Part shown: positions 1 through 7,745 of the stretch, piece after piece
How the letters are laid out: every line of letters begins with the position of its first letter
Position numbering within the stretch: position 1 is the stretch's first letter
Assembly: GCF_033547075.1 (NCBI RefSeq)
Contig: NZ_CP137891.1
Location: 2,480,001-2,544,000 of the forward strand
Origin: Flavobacterium ardleyense
Lineage (GTDB): Bacteria; Bacteroidota; Bacteroidia; Flavobacteriales; Flavobacteriaceae
Length of the DNA: 64,000 bases
Direction: 5' to 3'
Program-made: the position numbers and the translations under genes
The notes under the pieces: generated by a model
The model's database searches: none
The model's input: only the letters and a program-made list of their open reading frames with translations
What the model was told of the DNA's origin: nothing

Positions 1-1311
1 ATCGAAAATAACTGCATTTACTTCGAAATTAAGTTCAAAACTGCGCTGATCCATATTGGCAGTTCCAACGATAGAAACCTGTTTGTCAATAACCATTGTT
101 TTGGCATGTAGAAATCCTTTTTGATATAAATAAATTTCAACCCCGGCATCCAACAATATTCCGTAATAGGAACTAGCAGCTAAATTTACAATTTTAGAAT
201 CTGAGATTCCCGGTACTAGAAGTTTTACAGAAACTCCACTCAAAGCAGCCGTTATTAACGCATTCTTTATAGAATTTCCTGGAATAAAATAAGGACTGGC
301 GATTAACAATTCTTCTTTGGCCAACTGAATTGTTTGCAAAAGTGAAAACATCACCGATGGTCGGTCAGAATCTGGGCCACTACCAACAATTTGAACTAAT
401 TTATTTGAATTAATTCCAACTGGAATATTCTTTGGAAAAAACTCGTCGTTTGGTTGCAATTGCTGTTTTGCACAAAAATTCCAATCACACAAAAACAAGT
501 ACTGCAAATAATGAACACCCGCCCCGCTAATTTTTAAATGCATATCTCTCCAGTAAAGTCCGGGATTATTCGAGTCATTACTATATTTATCACTAACGTT
601 TATACCACCCACAAAACCTTTTGATCCATCAACAACGATAATTTTTCGGTGATTTCGATAATTTAATCTATTGGCTAACACCAAGATACGAACTTTAGAA
701 AATGCAAACGCTTCTACACCGTTTTCACGAAGGTTTTTCACCATTCTTTTGCGGAGGGTGCTGCTCCCAAAATCGTCGTAAATGAAACGTACTTTTACAC
801 CCTTTGCCGCTCTTTCAATTAAAATTTCCTCAATTTGCTTTCCTATTATATCGTCTTCGTAAATGTAATATTCAATATGAATATGATATTTTGCATTTAG
901 TAAAACATCAAGCACCGCGGGAAATTTTTGCTCACCATTTACAAGTATTTCCACCTCGTTATTCTCCGTCAATGGACTAAGAGTATCATTTAGTATTAGA
1001 GTAGAAAGAGGTTTTTTATCACCAAGTAATTCCTGATAATTACGGACAACTTTTTCTGAATAATTAAAAACTTCAATTCTTGTCTGTTCCAACAAATCCT
1101 CATCACGCGTTAGTTTTTTACTAAACATCTTTCGCTTGCTATAATTGATCCCAATGGAAAAATAAAAAATTATTCCAAAAATCGGTGCAATCAAGACTAG
1201 AAGCAAGTATGCGATTGTTTTAGTGTTATTTTGAGTATCGTAAATGATTCTCATACAAACTAATAGTAGAATAATTATGTAAATTATTTGAAGGACCAGA
1301 ATCCATTCCAT
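1..1311 (-). CDS. cls: cardiolipin synthase (phospholipase D family), 3' end cut by the window edge
   Basis: The reverse strand is open from an ATG at 1311 to base 1 (437 codons). The protein starts with two hydrophobic membrane helices (about residues 3-20 and 36-53), then carries two phospholipase-D HKD motifs: N-H-R-K-I-I-V-V-D-G in the middle and H-A-K-T-M-V-I-D near the truncated end. This is the layout of bacterial cardiolipin synthases, which join two phosphatidylglycerol molecules in the inner membrane. Family members are about 480 residues, so only some 40-50 C-terminal residues are missing. It is divergent from the ketopantoate reductase, with a shared intergenic region of 126 bp. 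Confidence 0.9.
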   Translation of the reverse strand, partial: MEWILVLQIIYIIILLLVCMRIIYDTQNNTKTIAYLLLVLIAPIFGIIFYFSIGINYSKRKMFSKKLTRDEDLLEQTRIEVFNYSEKVVRNYQELLGDKKPLSTLILNDTLSPLTENNEVEILVNGEQKFPAVLDVLLNAKYHIHIEYYIYEDDIIGKQIEEILIERAAKGVKVRFIYDDFGSSTLRKRMVKNLRENGVEAFAFSKVRILVLANRLNYRNHRKIIVVDGSKGFVGGINVSDKYSNDSNNPGLYWRDMHLKISGAGVHYLQYLFLCDWNFCAKQQLQPNDEFFPKNIPVGINSNKLVQIVGSGPDSDRPSVMFSLLQTIQLAKEELLIASPYFIPGNSIKNALITAALSGVSVKLLVPGISDSKIVNLAASSYYGILLDAGVEIYLYQKGFLHAKTMVIDKQVSIVGTANMDQRSFELNFEVNAVIFD

Positions 1312-1406
1312 AGCTTAAAATTTATACTTCGTGAAGTTACTATACAGCGAGCAAAAATGAATGATTTATTTATAAAAATAAGTAAATTGCTCTCTCGATT
1401 GAATTG

Positions 1407-1414
1407 TATCTTTG
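1407..1414 (+). promoter_or_regulatory. -7 promoter box TATCTTTG before the ketopantoate reductase gene
   Basis: TATCTTTG matches the Bacteroidota -7 consensus TAnnTTTG exactly, 23 bases before the ATG at 1438. A TTG at 1387-1389 could be the -33 element, though the 17-base spacer is short. The box also argues against a start upstream at 1288. Confidence 0.6.
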
Positions 1415-1437
1415 TAAATAGCATAAAAAATTATAAG

Positions 1438-2358
1438 ATGAAAACTAGAATAGGAATATTAGGTCTTGGTGGAGTTGGCGGTTACTTCGGTGGACTTTTA
1501 GCGAAAGCGTATAAAGACTCAGATAAAATAGAAATTATTTTTATCGCTCGTGGTGAGACCATGGAGAATATCAAAAAATCTGGCTTAGTAATCGAAACTG
1601 ACAAAGATACTTTTACTGCTTTTCCAAGCGTTGTTACGGATAATCCCAAGGAAATTGGTCGATTGGATTATCTAATTTGCGCTACCAAAACATACGATAT
1701 CGAGGAATCTCTGTCACCTTTACAGAAATGTATCAATGAGGATACCATGATTTTGCCACTCTATAATGGTGTTGATGCTGGCGAAAGAATTGCAGATATT
1801 TTCAAGGATAGCGAAGTCTTGATGGGTTGCGTATATATAGTTGCGTTCATTGAATCTAAAGGAAAAATAAAGAAAGTTGGCCCTAATGAGCAGCTATTTT
1901 TTGGCTCCGATGTTGCTTCGTGGAAGAAGATGCAGAAGCTTGAAAAGATTCTAAAAGATGCCGAAATTCACGCGTTTCTTACCGACGAAATTGACAATAC
2001 CATTTGGATGAAGTTCATTTTCATTTCTGCCTTGGCTTCAACAACGAGCTTTCTGAACAAAAACATTGGCGAAATACTGACTTCTGATGATCATAAACAG
2101 TTTTTTGTAGATCTTGTAGAAGAAGTTGCGATGATTGCGGCGGTCAAAGGCATCGATGTACCGCTTGATATTGCTGAGAAGATGCTTGCAAAATTGGCCA
2201 AAAGTCCGCAAGATAATACATCTTCAATGCATCGAGATTATCTAAAAGGCAATCAGACAGAGTACAAGTCTCTAGTGCAAAAAGTTGTGGAAGAAGGTGA
2301 GAATTACGAAGTTGAAACTCCAAATTATAGAAAAGTTATTGAAAAGATAAATAAGTAA
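1438..2358 (+). CDS. panE: 2-dehydropantoate 2-reductase (ketopantoate reductase, ApbA/PanE family)
   Basis: A 306-residue protein, the usual family length. The N-terminus has a Rossmann NADPH-binding loop, G-L-G-G-V-G-G at residues 9-15. The C-terminal half starts with the helix T-I-W-M-K-F, whose Lys matches the family's catalytic lysine. The enzyme reduces ketopantoate to pantoate with NADPH, the second step of pantothenate and coenzyme A synthesis, in the cytoplasm. The reading frame extends upstream to 1288, but the extension would span the TATCTTTG promoter and has no family character, so ATG 1438 was chosen. ApbA/PanE paralogues with other 2-oxo acid substrates exist, so the exact substrate is inferred. 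No other pantothenate gene lies nearby. Confidence 0.85.
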   Translation: MKTRIGILGLGGVGGYFGGLLAKAYKDSDKIEIIFIARGETMENIKKSGLVIETDKDTFTAFPSVVTDNPKEIGRLDYLICATKTYDIEESLSPLQKCINEDTMILPLYNGVDAGERIADIFKDSEVLMGCVYIVAFIESKGKIKKVGPNEQLFFGSDVASWKKMQKLEKILKDAEIHAFLTDEIDNTIWMKFIFISALASTTSFLNKNIGEILTSDDHKQFFVDLVEEVAMIAAVKGIDVPLDIAEKMLAKLAKSPQDNTSSMHRDYLKGNQTEYKSLVQKVVEEGENYEVETPNYRKVIEKINK

Positions 2359-2378
2359 AATTGGCATTTTTTTTATTT

Positions 2379-2490
2379 GGGCGTGTCCCTGCGGGCCAGG
2401 CTTTCCGCTCCCAATCTTTCTTGTAGCTTTTGCTACGCAAAGCCACAAGAAAGGATTTGCTTCGCCAGTTCGCTTCGCTCGGGTCCACTT
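2379..2490 (+). repeat. dispersed hairpin element, copy 1
   Basis: GC-richer insert starting 20 bp after the panE stop. It opens with GGGCGTGTCCCTGCGGGCC and contains the stem CTTTCTTGT (2416-2424) pairing with ACAAGAAAG (2445-2453), with an inner hairpin GTAGC-TTTT-GCTAC. The base of the stem reads AATC...GGATT, as in the other three copies (29966, 49142, 62602). A minus-strand reading frame across it (2272-2493) is an artefact of the repeat. Confidence 0.75.
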
Positions 2491-2608
2491 CAAATGAAAT
2501 TCATCGAATACCTATGAAAAATATTAACCAATGAGATAATCCTTCACGCAAAAGACGTCTTCGACTGAATTTATCATTTTTAAATAACCACTTTAAAAAT
2601 TGACAAAT

Positions 2609-3070
2609 ATGAAAAAATTGATGATTCTACTAGTATTTGCTTTCTGTTCCTGCATTCCAAAAGCAGAGAAAAACGATCAGCTAAATGATCAAAATTTCGA
2701 TTATTTAATAGGAAGCTGGATTCGTACAAATGAAAAACCCGATAGGAATACTTTCGAAAACTGGAAAAAACTAGGTCCAACGGAATATCAAGGAATTGGA
2801 TTTACAATCAAAGATAAAGACACCATTTGGCAAGAAGATGTCATTCTTTCAAAAACCAATACTGATTGGAACTTTTCTGTCAATCAAAAAGGAGAAGCAT
2901 CTCAGACAGTTTTTAAACTTTCCAAAATTTCAAAAGATGGATTTACCTGCGAAAATCAAGAAAATGATTTTCCGAAAATCATCTGCTACAAAATAGATGG
3001 CGAACTGCTGAAAGCAGAAATCGAAGGTGGCGATATGAAAATTCCTTTTGAATTTGAGAAACTTAAATAG
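2609..3070 (+). CDS. small predicted lipoprotein, DUF6265-like
   Basis: A 153-residue secreted protein. It starts M-K-K-L-M-I-L-L followed by a hydrophobic stretch ending F-C-S-C, which looks like a Bacteroidota lipoprotein signal. The mature part has Y-L-I-G-S-W near the start and the late motif E-N-D-F-P-K-I-I-C-Y-K, which I associate with the DUF6265 family of small calycin-like domains. Function is unknown. The in-frame GTG/TTG positions before 2609 were ignored because the signal peptide begins at this ATG. A Rho-independent terminator follows at 3106. Monocistronic. Confidence 0.6.
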   Translation: MKKLMILLVFAFCSCIPKAEKNDQLNDQNFDYLIGSWIRTNEKPDRNTFENWKKLGPTEYQGIGFTIKDKDTIWQEDVILSKTNTDWNFSVNQKGEASQTVFKLSKISKDGFTCENQENDFPKIICYKIDGELLKAEIEGGDMKIPFEFEKLK

Positions 3071-3105
3071 GAGTAGTCCACAATAAGCATTATTTCACAA
3101 ACAGC

Positions 3106-3135
3106 AAAAAGCCATTTCGAAAGAAATGGCTTTTT
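3106..3135 (+). terminator. Rho-independent terminator
   Basis: AAAAAGCCATTTC, loop GAAA, then GAAATGGCTTTTT: a 13-bp perfect stem with A and T tracts. It closes the lipoprotein gene and, because the stem is A/T flanked on both sides, may also stop minus-strand transcription from the toxin remnant. The stem is almost the same as that of the terminator at 3822. Confidence 0.85.
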
Positions 3136-3205
3136 GGGCATTATTAATTTCTCAAAAGTATTGTTGACCGTAAGATTAATTTTAAAAGCTATTGGAAGAC
3201 GCAAC

Positions 3206-3514
3206 TTAAAAAAATTTATTTAATTTTTCTGGATTTTGTCGATGTGAGAAAAGTGATATAATTTAAATCGAATCTCCTTTAACTCTATAGTATAGAGTAT
3301 TGTGTTTTGCTATTACTGCACGTCTCAGGTTTTGATTAGAAATAGCAATTTGAAAAATAGTTGGGTTGTCAGTTATTAATTTAATAACTTTTTCGAGCTC
3401 TTTAGAGAATTTAGATATTTCCTTTTAACTCCAATTTTCTTCGAGATAAAAAATTATCCTTTTTAACTCAGCTAAAGCAGAATGAGACCAAAGTATTTTA
3501 TAACCACTTTTCAT
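3206..3514 (-). pseudogene. RelE/ParE-family toxin, inactivated by two in-frame stop codons
   Basis: Reading the reverse strand from ATG 3514 in one frame to the stop at 3206-3208 gives 102 codons of a RelE/ParE-type toxin: start K-I-L-W-S-H-S-A, then L-R-R-A-V-I, L-Y-Y-R-V, and the typical end S-L-F-S-H-R-Q-N-P. The frame is broken by TAA at codon 30 (3425-3427, after E-E-N-W-S) and TAA at codon 84 (3263-3265, in D-S-I-stop-I-I-S). There is no frameshift. At both places a Glu codon GAA would restore a family-like sequence, so each is explained by one base change. The start overlaps the antitoxin gene by 17 bp, the normal arrangement for such pairs. Family assignment is by eye. Active toxins of this group cleave mRNA or poison gyrase. 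Confidence 0.75.
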
Positions 3515-3737
3515 AAATCTTTTTTACTTCTGAATGCGCTGTAAGTTTTCCATTATTAGCATCCTCAATACCTAAATCTATAGAGTTTTGTTCATTCCTT
3601 GAAATTAAAAAGTTATCTGAGTCGATTTCTTTTTCCTTTAATTCTATTAATTTGTCGATAACTGCAAAATCGTTAATTCTAGAAATCCACTCGATTAATA
3701 CTAGTTTTTTACTATCTATACTCATAACATTTTTCAT
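3498..3737 (-). CDS. antitoxin of a type II toxin-antitoxin pair (addiction-module protein)
   Basis: A 79-residue protein, intact. It begins with a short helix-rich part (K-L-V-L-I-E-W-I-S-R-I-N-D) and ends with the pattern common in Bacteroidota antitoxins of RelE/ParE partners: G-I-E-D-A-N-N-G-K-L-T-A-H-S-E then V-K-K-I-Y-E-K-W-L. The C-terminal helix normally wraps the toxin and the N-terminal part binds the operator. The start may be the first Met (3737) or the Met at 3725. The downstream toxin is broken by two stops, so the antitoxin has no visible partner here. It may persist as a relic or neutralise a homologous toxin elsewhere. Confidence 0.7.
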   Translation of the reverse strand: MKNVMSIDSKKLVLIEWISRINDFAVIDKLIELKEKEIDSDNFLISRNEQNSIDLGIEDANNGKLTAHSEVKKIYEKWL

Positions 3738-3821
3738 AGTAATTAATTTATTTTTCTAATTAAAACTTTCCAATTACCATTTCTCTTAAAGGTATTTAAT
3801 TATTTTAGTTCCACAAAGAAC

Positions 3822-3850
3822 AAAAAGCCATTTCGAGAGAAATGGCTTTT
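3822..3850 (-). terminator. Rho-independent terminator downstream of rsmD
   Basis: Stem AAAAGCCATTTC / GAAATGGCTTTT with loop GAGA, 52 bp past the rsmD stop on the reverse strand, followed there by T residues. Confidence 0.8.
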
Positions 3851-3901
3851 AATATTTATATAAGTAAGAGACTTTAACGCGACTCTATTTATTTCGATTA
3901 T

Positions 3902-4486
3902 TTAGCTTTTTTCAATTTTTTCGCTTGCTTCAGCTTCTTCAATTTCTTCCTCAAAATTGAAGAAGCTGAAGATTGATCCTCCATAACTTTTCATAAACGA
4001 GAAGTGAGGCAAATGATCAAGCTTGGTAAATTTTGAATGTTCGATAACCAACATTCCTTCCTCCGAAAGGCTATTCTTTTCGAAAACTAAATTGACAATT
4101 GCTTCAAATGTTTTTTGTTCAAATCCATAAGGTGGATCAGCAAATATCAGGGAATATGAATTTGTATTGCGCTCTAAATATTTAATCACATCGCTTTTTA
4201 CTGCGGCAATTGGGAAATCATATAGTTTGGCAGTTTCTTTTATAAACTTCACGCAACCCATATCTCCATCGACACAAGTAATATTTTTCACTCCACGAGA
4301 TGCAAATTCATAACTGATATTTCCTGTGCCCGCAAAAAGGTCTAGAACTTTTAGATCTTCAAATTCGTAATGATTGTTCAACACATTAAAAAGTGCTTCC
4401 TTACTCATATCGGTTGTTGGACGGACAGGTAGGTTTTTGGGAGCAGTAATTCGTCTCCCTTTATATTTTCCAGAAATAATTCTCAC
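3902..4486 (-). CDS. rsmD: 16S rRNA (guanine(966)-N(2))-methyltransferase RsmD
   Basis: A 194-residue class I SAM-dependent methyltransferase. It begins M-R-I-I-S-G-K-Y-K-G, has the family signature R-P-T-T-D-x-x-K-E-A-L-F-N (residues 22-34), the SAM-binding V-L-D-L-F-A-G-T-G (47-55) and the N-methylase motif D-P-P-Y (117-120). It methylates G966 of 16S rRNA in the 30S subunit. Its start overlaps the stop of the DUF3822 gene by 4 bp, so the two are co-translated. The C-terminus carries an unusual acidic tail of about 18 residues after F-S-F-F, encoded partly by a perfect inverted repeat (3928-3971). Most family members end near that F-S-F-F. Confidence 0.92.
   Translation of the reverse strand: MRIISGKYKGRRITAPKNLPVRPTTDMSKEALFNVLNNHYEFEDLKVLDLFAGTGNISYEFASRGVKNITCVDGDMGCVKFIKETAKLYDFPIAAVKSDVIKYLERNTNSYSLIFADPPYGFEQKTFEAIVNLVFEKNSLSEEGMLVIEHSKFTKLDHLPHFSFMKSYGGSIFSFFNFEEEIEEAEASEKIEKS
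3928..3971. repeat. perfect 18-bp inverted repeat inside the 3' end of rsmD
   Basis: CTTCAGCTTCTTCAATTT (3928-3945), 8-base spacer, then its exact reverse complement (3954-3971). It lies wholly in rsmD codons 172-187. No T-tract follows on either strand, so it does not look like an ordinary terminator. Confidence 0.85.
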
Positions 4487-5301
4487 GAGTTAAATAGAAT
4501 AAAATGTTTCAAATTCTCTGCGGTAGAGTATTGTTGTTTGGTCATTCGCGCAGGCAAATCAAGTAAGCCAACATTGCGAACATAAGTGTAGGCGATTTTA
4601 AAAATTGGATCTTCTTCGTCAATCGAACCGAGGAAGTGTAAATTCACTACTTCTGGATTTAGCGAAAGCTGCTCTAAACAAAATAATAAATAGTAGCAGA
4701 AATCCTCTTTGGTTTTATAATCATAAGAATTGGCAAGCAATAACTTCTGATCTCTGCAAATTACCAGCTCAAAACTTTCAGAACCAATATGCGCAAAAAC
4801 TTCGGTTTGACCCGCTGTATCTGATAATTTCAATAAATTTTCGACAAGAACGGTATTGCTGTTTTTATAAAAAAAACTTTCAAAATGATCCAATAGGAAA
4901 TTATTGATATTTACATAAGGAATATAAACATTGCTAAGTTCAGCTTTCTCAATCGAATCAAAATCAATCAAATCACTCGAAAAAACTTTGGTATTATATT
5001 GCAGGTAAGATCCAGCAATTTCGGGATCAAATAGGGCAGTAGGCACAAAAGTGTTCAGATTATTATCGTGAATAACCAATACATCTTCGTAAGCCTTGCT
5101 CAGCTGAATATCTTCGACAAAAGCCTTCCAATAAAAATCTTCTGTACGAAAAGTTCTAGAAGCCGCTTCAAACGAAACTTCTTTAAGAAATAGGACTTCA
5201 CCTGTCAATTTGTCAAAGCAACAGTATGAGAATCCCTTTAAGGAAACCTGCAAAACCAGCCTTTTCGAATTTTTAGATAAAGTATTTATAGTCTCAGACA
5301 T
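4483..5301 (-). CDS. DUF3822 family protein
   Basis: A 272-residue cytoplasmic protein without a signal peptide or membrane segment. Gene order and sequence fit DUF3822, a Bacteroidota family commonly found directly before rsmD. The fold is thought to resemble the ASKHA (actin/hexokinase) ATPase domains: the C-terminal half has H-I-G-S-E-S-F-E-L-V-I and L-L-L-A-N-S-Y-D-Y. Function is unknown; linkage to rsmD hints at ribosome biogenesis but that is only inference. Its stop overlaps the rsmD start by 4 bp. Confidence 0.75.
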   Translation of the reverse strand: MSETINTLSKNSKRLVLQVSLKGFSYCCFDKLTGEVLFLKEVSFEAASRTFRTEDFYWKAFVEDIQLSKAYEDVLVIHDNNLNTFVPTALFDPEIAGSYLQYNTKVFSSDLIDFDSIEKAELSNVYIPYVNINNFLLDHFESFFYKNSNTVLVENLLKLSDTAGQTEVFAHIGSESFELVICRDQKLLLANSYDYKTKEDFCYYLLFCLEQLSLNPEVVNLHFLGSIDEEDPIFKIAYTYVRNVGLLDLPARMTKQQYSTAENLKHFILFNS

Positions 5302-5320
5302 TGATAAAAATTGATGTGAG

Positions 5321-5328
5321 CAAACTTA
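5321..5328 (-). promoter_or_regulatory. -7 promoter box for the DUF3822-rsmD operon
   Basis: On the reverse strand TAAGTTTG, an exact TAnnTTTG match, 20 bp before the ATG at 5301. No clear -33 TTG at the right distance was found. Confidence 0.5.
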
Positions 5329-5457
5329 CAATAATTTTTGCTTATTGCTAAGGCGCTTTTCAATCAAAATACCAGTAATTAGAATTTTAAAACCATAATT
5401 ACAAATAGAATTTCTGCCATTTCCACGCTATCTTTACAGTTGATTTTAGAATTTATA

Positions 5458-6882
5458 ATGATGAACTCCGCCGCTTTTTACGCCCAACTATCTAGAAATT
5501 TCCCATTTGCTCCAACCGAAAAACAAGACCTTTTTTTTAAGATGGCTGCCGTTTTCCTGACTGACAAATCAGACGACAGCATTTTTGTATTAAAAGGATA
5601 CGCAGGAACCGGAAAAACTTCGGTCATTGCAACTATCGTAAATAGCTTATTAGAAATAAATAAAAAATATATTTTGCTAGCACCAACCGGACGTGCGGCG
5701 AAAGTAATCGCAAATTATTCAGAAAAGCCAGCTTCTACAATTCACAAGAAAATCTATTTCCCAAAAAAAGGGCAGGGTGGAGGCGTGAATTTTACCAATC
5801 AAATAAATAAGCATACCAATACCGTTTTTATCGTCGACGAGGCTTCGATGATTTCGGATATGTCCACAGATGGAAAAATGGACAGTTCTTCACTATTGGA
5901 TGATTTGATCAGTTATATTTATAATGGAAAAAATTGCAGCCTACTATTATTAGGAGATACCGCACAGCTTCCGCCAATAAATATGGATATCAGTCCGGCG
6001 CTAAATACCGATACTCTTGGAATGCATTACAATAAGGAGGTTTTTACGATAGAACTTGACGAGGTAATGCGACAAGAAGAAGATTCGGGAATTTTATTTA
6101 ATGCAACCGAGCTTCGAGAATTATTAAAATCCGATTTTATTCCAGATTTTCAGTTCTATGTAAAGAAGTTCAAAGACATCATCAGACTTCAGGATGGTTA
6201 TGATATCGAAGATGCAATCAATTCGGCTTACAGTAATTATAGTATTGAAGACACCGCCTTTATCGTTCGTTCTAATAAGCGAGCAAATCAATACAACGAG
6301 CAAATCCGTACTAGAATTCTTGGTAAAGAAAGCGAACTTTCTACTGGAGATTTTTTGATGGTGGTCAAAAATAATTATTTCTGGCTTAAAGAAACTGACG
6401 AAGCTGGATTTGTAGCAAATGGTGATATTATCGAAATTCTTGAATTATTTTCGATTCAGGAACTTTACGGTTTCAAATTCGCAAAAGTCAAAATCCGAAT
6501 GGTTGATTATCCAAATCAGATTCCGCTAGAAACAATTTTACTGCTCGATACTTTGACCAGCGAATCGCCATCGTTAACCTACGAACAATCGAATAAACTT
6601 TATCAAGAAGTAATGTTGGACTATGAACACGAACCTAGCAAATATAAGAAATTTCAAAAAGTAAAAGAAAATCCTTTCTTTAATGCGCTTCAAGTGAAGT
6701 TTTCTTATGCGATAACCTGTCATAAATCTCAGGGTGGACAATGGAATACGGTCTTTATCGAACAGCCTTATTTACCTGACGGAATTACAAGAGACTATAT
6801 CCGATGGCTTTATACCGCGGTCACGAGAGCAAAAGATAAACTATATTTGATAGGATTTAAAGATGAAAGTTTCGCCGGTTAA
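5458..6882 (+). CDS. RecD-like superfamily 1 DNA helicase (AAA-type ATPase with UvrD C-terminal domain)
   Basis: A 474-residue protein. Walker A G-Y-A-G-T-G-K-T is at residues 47-54, followed by I-L-L-A-P-T-G-R-A-A-K, Walker B V-F-I-V-D-E-A-S-M, motif III L-L-L-G-D-T-A-Q-L-P-P-I, and at the end A-I-T-C-H-K-S-Q-G-G-Q-W with Y-T-A-V-T-R-A-K-D, the motifs V and VI of RecD-type helicases. It is much shorter than RecD or RecD2, so it is a stand-alone ATP-dependent 5'-3' helicase of repair or recombination by inference. ATG 5458 (or the adjacent ATG 5461) was chosen because a -7-like TATCTTTA lies at 5429-5436. A TTG at 5440 is a weaker alternative. Divergent from DUF3822. Confidence 0.85.
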   Translation: MMNSAAFYAQLSRNFPFAPTEKQDLFFKMAAVFLTDKSDDSIFVLKGYAGTGKTSVIATIVNSLLEINKKYILLAPTGRAAKVIANYSEKPASTIHKKIYFPKKGQGGGVNFTNQINKHTNTVFIVDEASMISDMSTDGKMDSSSLLDDLISYIYNGKNCSLLLLGDTAQLPPINMDISPALNTDTLGMHYNKEVFTIELDEVMRQEEDSGILFNATELRELLKSDFIPDFQFYVKKFKDIIRLQDGYDIEDAINSAYSNYSIEDTAFIVRSNKRANQYNEQIRTRILGKESELSTGDFLMVVKNNYFWLKETDEAGFVANGDIIEILELFSIQELYGFKFAKVKIRMVDYPNQIPLETILLLDTLTSESPSLTYEQSNKLYQEVMLDYEHEPSKYKKFQKVKENPFFNALQVKFSYAITCHKSQGGQWNTVFIEQPYLPDGITRDYIRWLYTAVTRAKDKLYLIGFKDESFAG

Positions 6883-6941
6883 TTTCCCGAAAAAAATTTA
6901 AAAACCAATTATATTAGCCAATTCAAACCAAAAACATTCTA

Positions 6942-7682
6942 ATGAAAATTATAGCAATAATCCCCGCACGATACGCATCTACAAGATTTCCCGCCAAACT
7001 AATGCACGATCTTGAAGGAAAATCAGTAATTCTTCGGACTTACGAAGCTGCGAAAAACACCAATCTTTTTGACGAAGTTTTTGTAGCAACAGATTCAGCG
7101 GAAATCTTTGACGAAATCGTGAATAATGGTGGAAAAGCGGTTATGAGTCAACTAAAGCACGAATCGGGAAGCGATCGAATTGCCGAAGCAGTTGCTGGAA
7201 TCGAAGCAGACATCGTAGTAAATGTGCAAGGAGACGAGCCATTTATCGATAAAGAATCTCTTGAAAGACTTTTAGAGGTTTTTAAAAATGACGAAAAACA
7301 TCATATCGATTTAGCATCATTAATGCTAGAAATAAAGGACGAAGAAAAAATCGCAAATCCTAATCACGTAAAAGTCGTGGTAGACCAAAGTGGATTTGCA
7401 TTGTATTTTTCTAGATCGGTAATTCCGTACGCTAGAGAGAAAAATGTTGGTGTTAGATATTGGCAACATATTGGAGTCTATGCCTTTAGAAAAGCTGCTT
7501 TATTAGATTTCTGCAACCTTCCACAAATGTCTCTTGAAGCTTCAGAAAAGTTAGAGCAATTGCGCTATTTAGAATTTGGAAAAAGAATTAAAATGGTAGA
7601 AACTGACAAATTAAGTATCGGAATTGACACTGAGGAAGATCTTATAAATGCTAGACTTCTTTGGAAGAAACTACATTCTTAA
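6942..7682 (+). CDS. kdsB: 3-deoxy-manno-octulosonate cytidylyltransferase (CMP-Kdo synthetase)
   Basis: A 246-residue nucleotidyltransferase, the normal size. The N-terminus [14 protein letters not shown] is the CTP-binding loop of Kds[11 protein letters not shown] holds the metal-binding Asp, and Y-F-S-R-S-V-I-P-Y and W-Q-H-I-G-V-Y-A-F are the sugar-binding stretches. It activates Kdo with CTP to give CMP-Kdo for lipopolysaccharide inner core, in the cytoplasm. The gene stands alone, 59 bp after the helicase and before a bidirectional terminator; no other Kdo genes are here. It confirms a Gram-negative LPS-bearing cell. Confidence 0.95.
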   Translation: MKIIAIIPARYASTRFPAKLMHDLEGKSVILRTYEAAKNTNLFDEVFVATDSAEIFDEIVNNGGKAVMSQLKHESGSDRIAEAVAGIEADIVVNVQGDEPFIDKESLERLLEVFKNDEKHHIDLASLMLEIKDEEKIANPNHVKVVVDQSGFALYFSRSVIPYAREKNVGVRYWQHIGVYAFRKAALLDFCNLPQMSLEASEKLEQLRYLEFGKRIKMVETDKLSIGIDTEEDLINARLLWKKLHS

Positions 7683-7698
7683 CTTTCAATTTAAAGCA

Positions 7699-7733
7699 AA
7701 AAAAAACCGATTTCAATTGAGATCGGTTTTTTT
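7699..7733. terminator. bidirectional terminator between kdsB and pheT
   Basis: AAAACCGAT / ATCGGTTTT stem with flanking A and T tracts, between two convergent genes, so it can serve both. Confidence 0.85.
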
Positions 7734-7745
7734 ATAATTCTATTT

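Noticed and set aside
1288..1437. Upstream extension of the ketopantoate reductase frame
   Set aside because: It crosses the TATCTTTG promoter box and lacks family similarity.
2272..2493. Minus-strand reading frame of 73 codons after panE
   Set aside because: It runs through the dispersed hairpin element and into the panE 3' end; composition follows the repeat, with no protein character.
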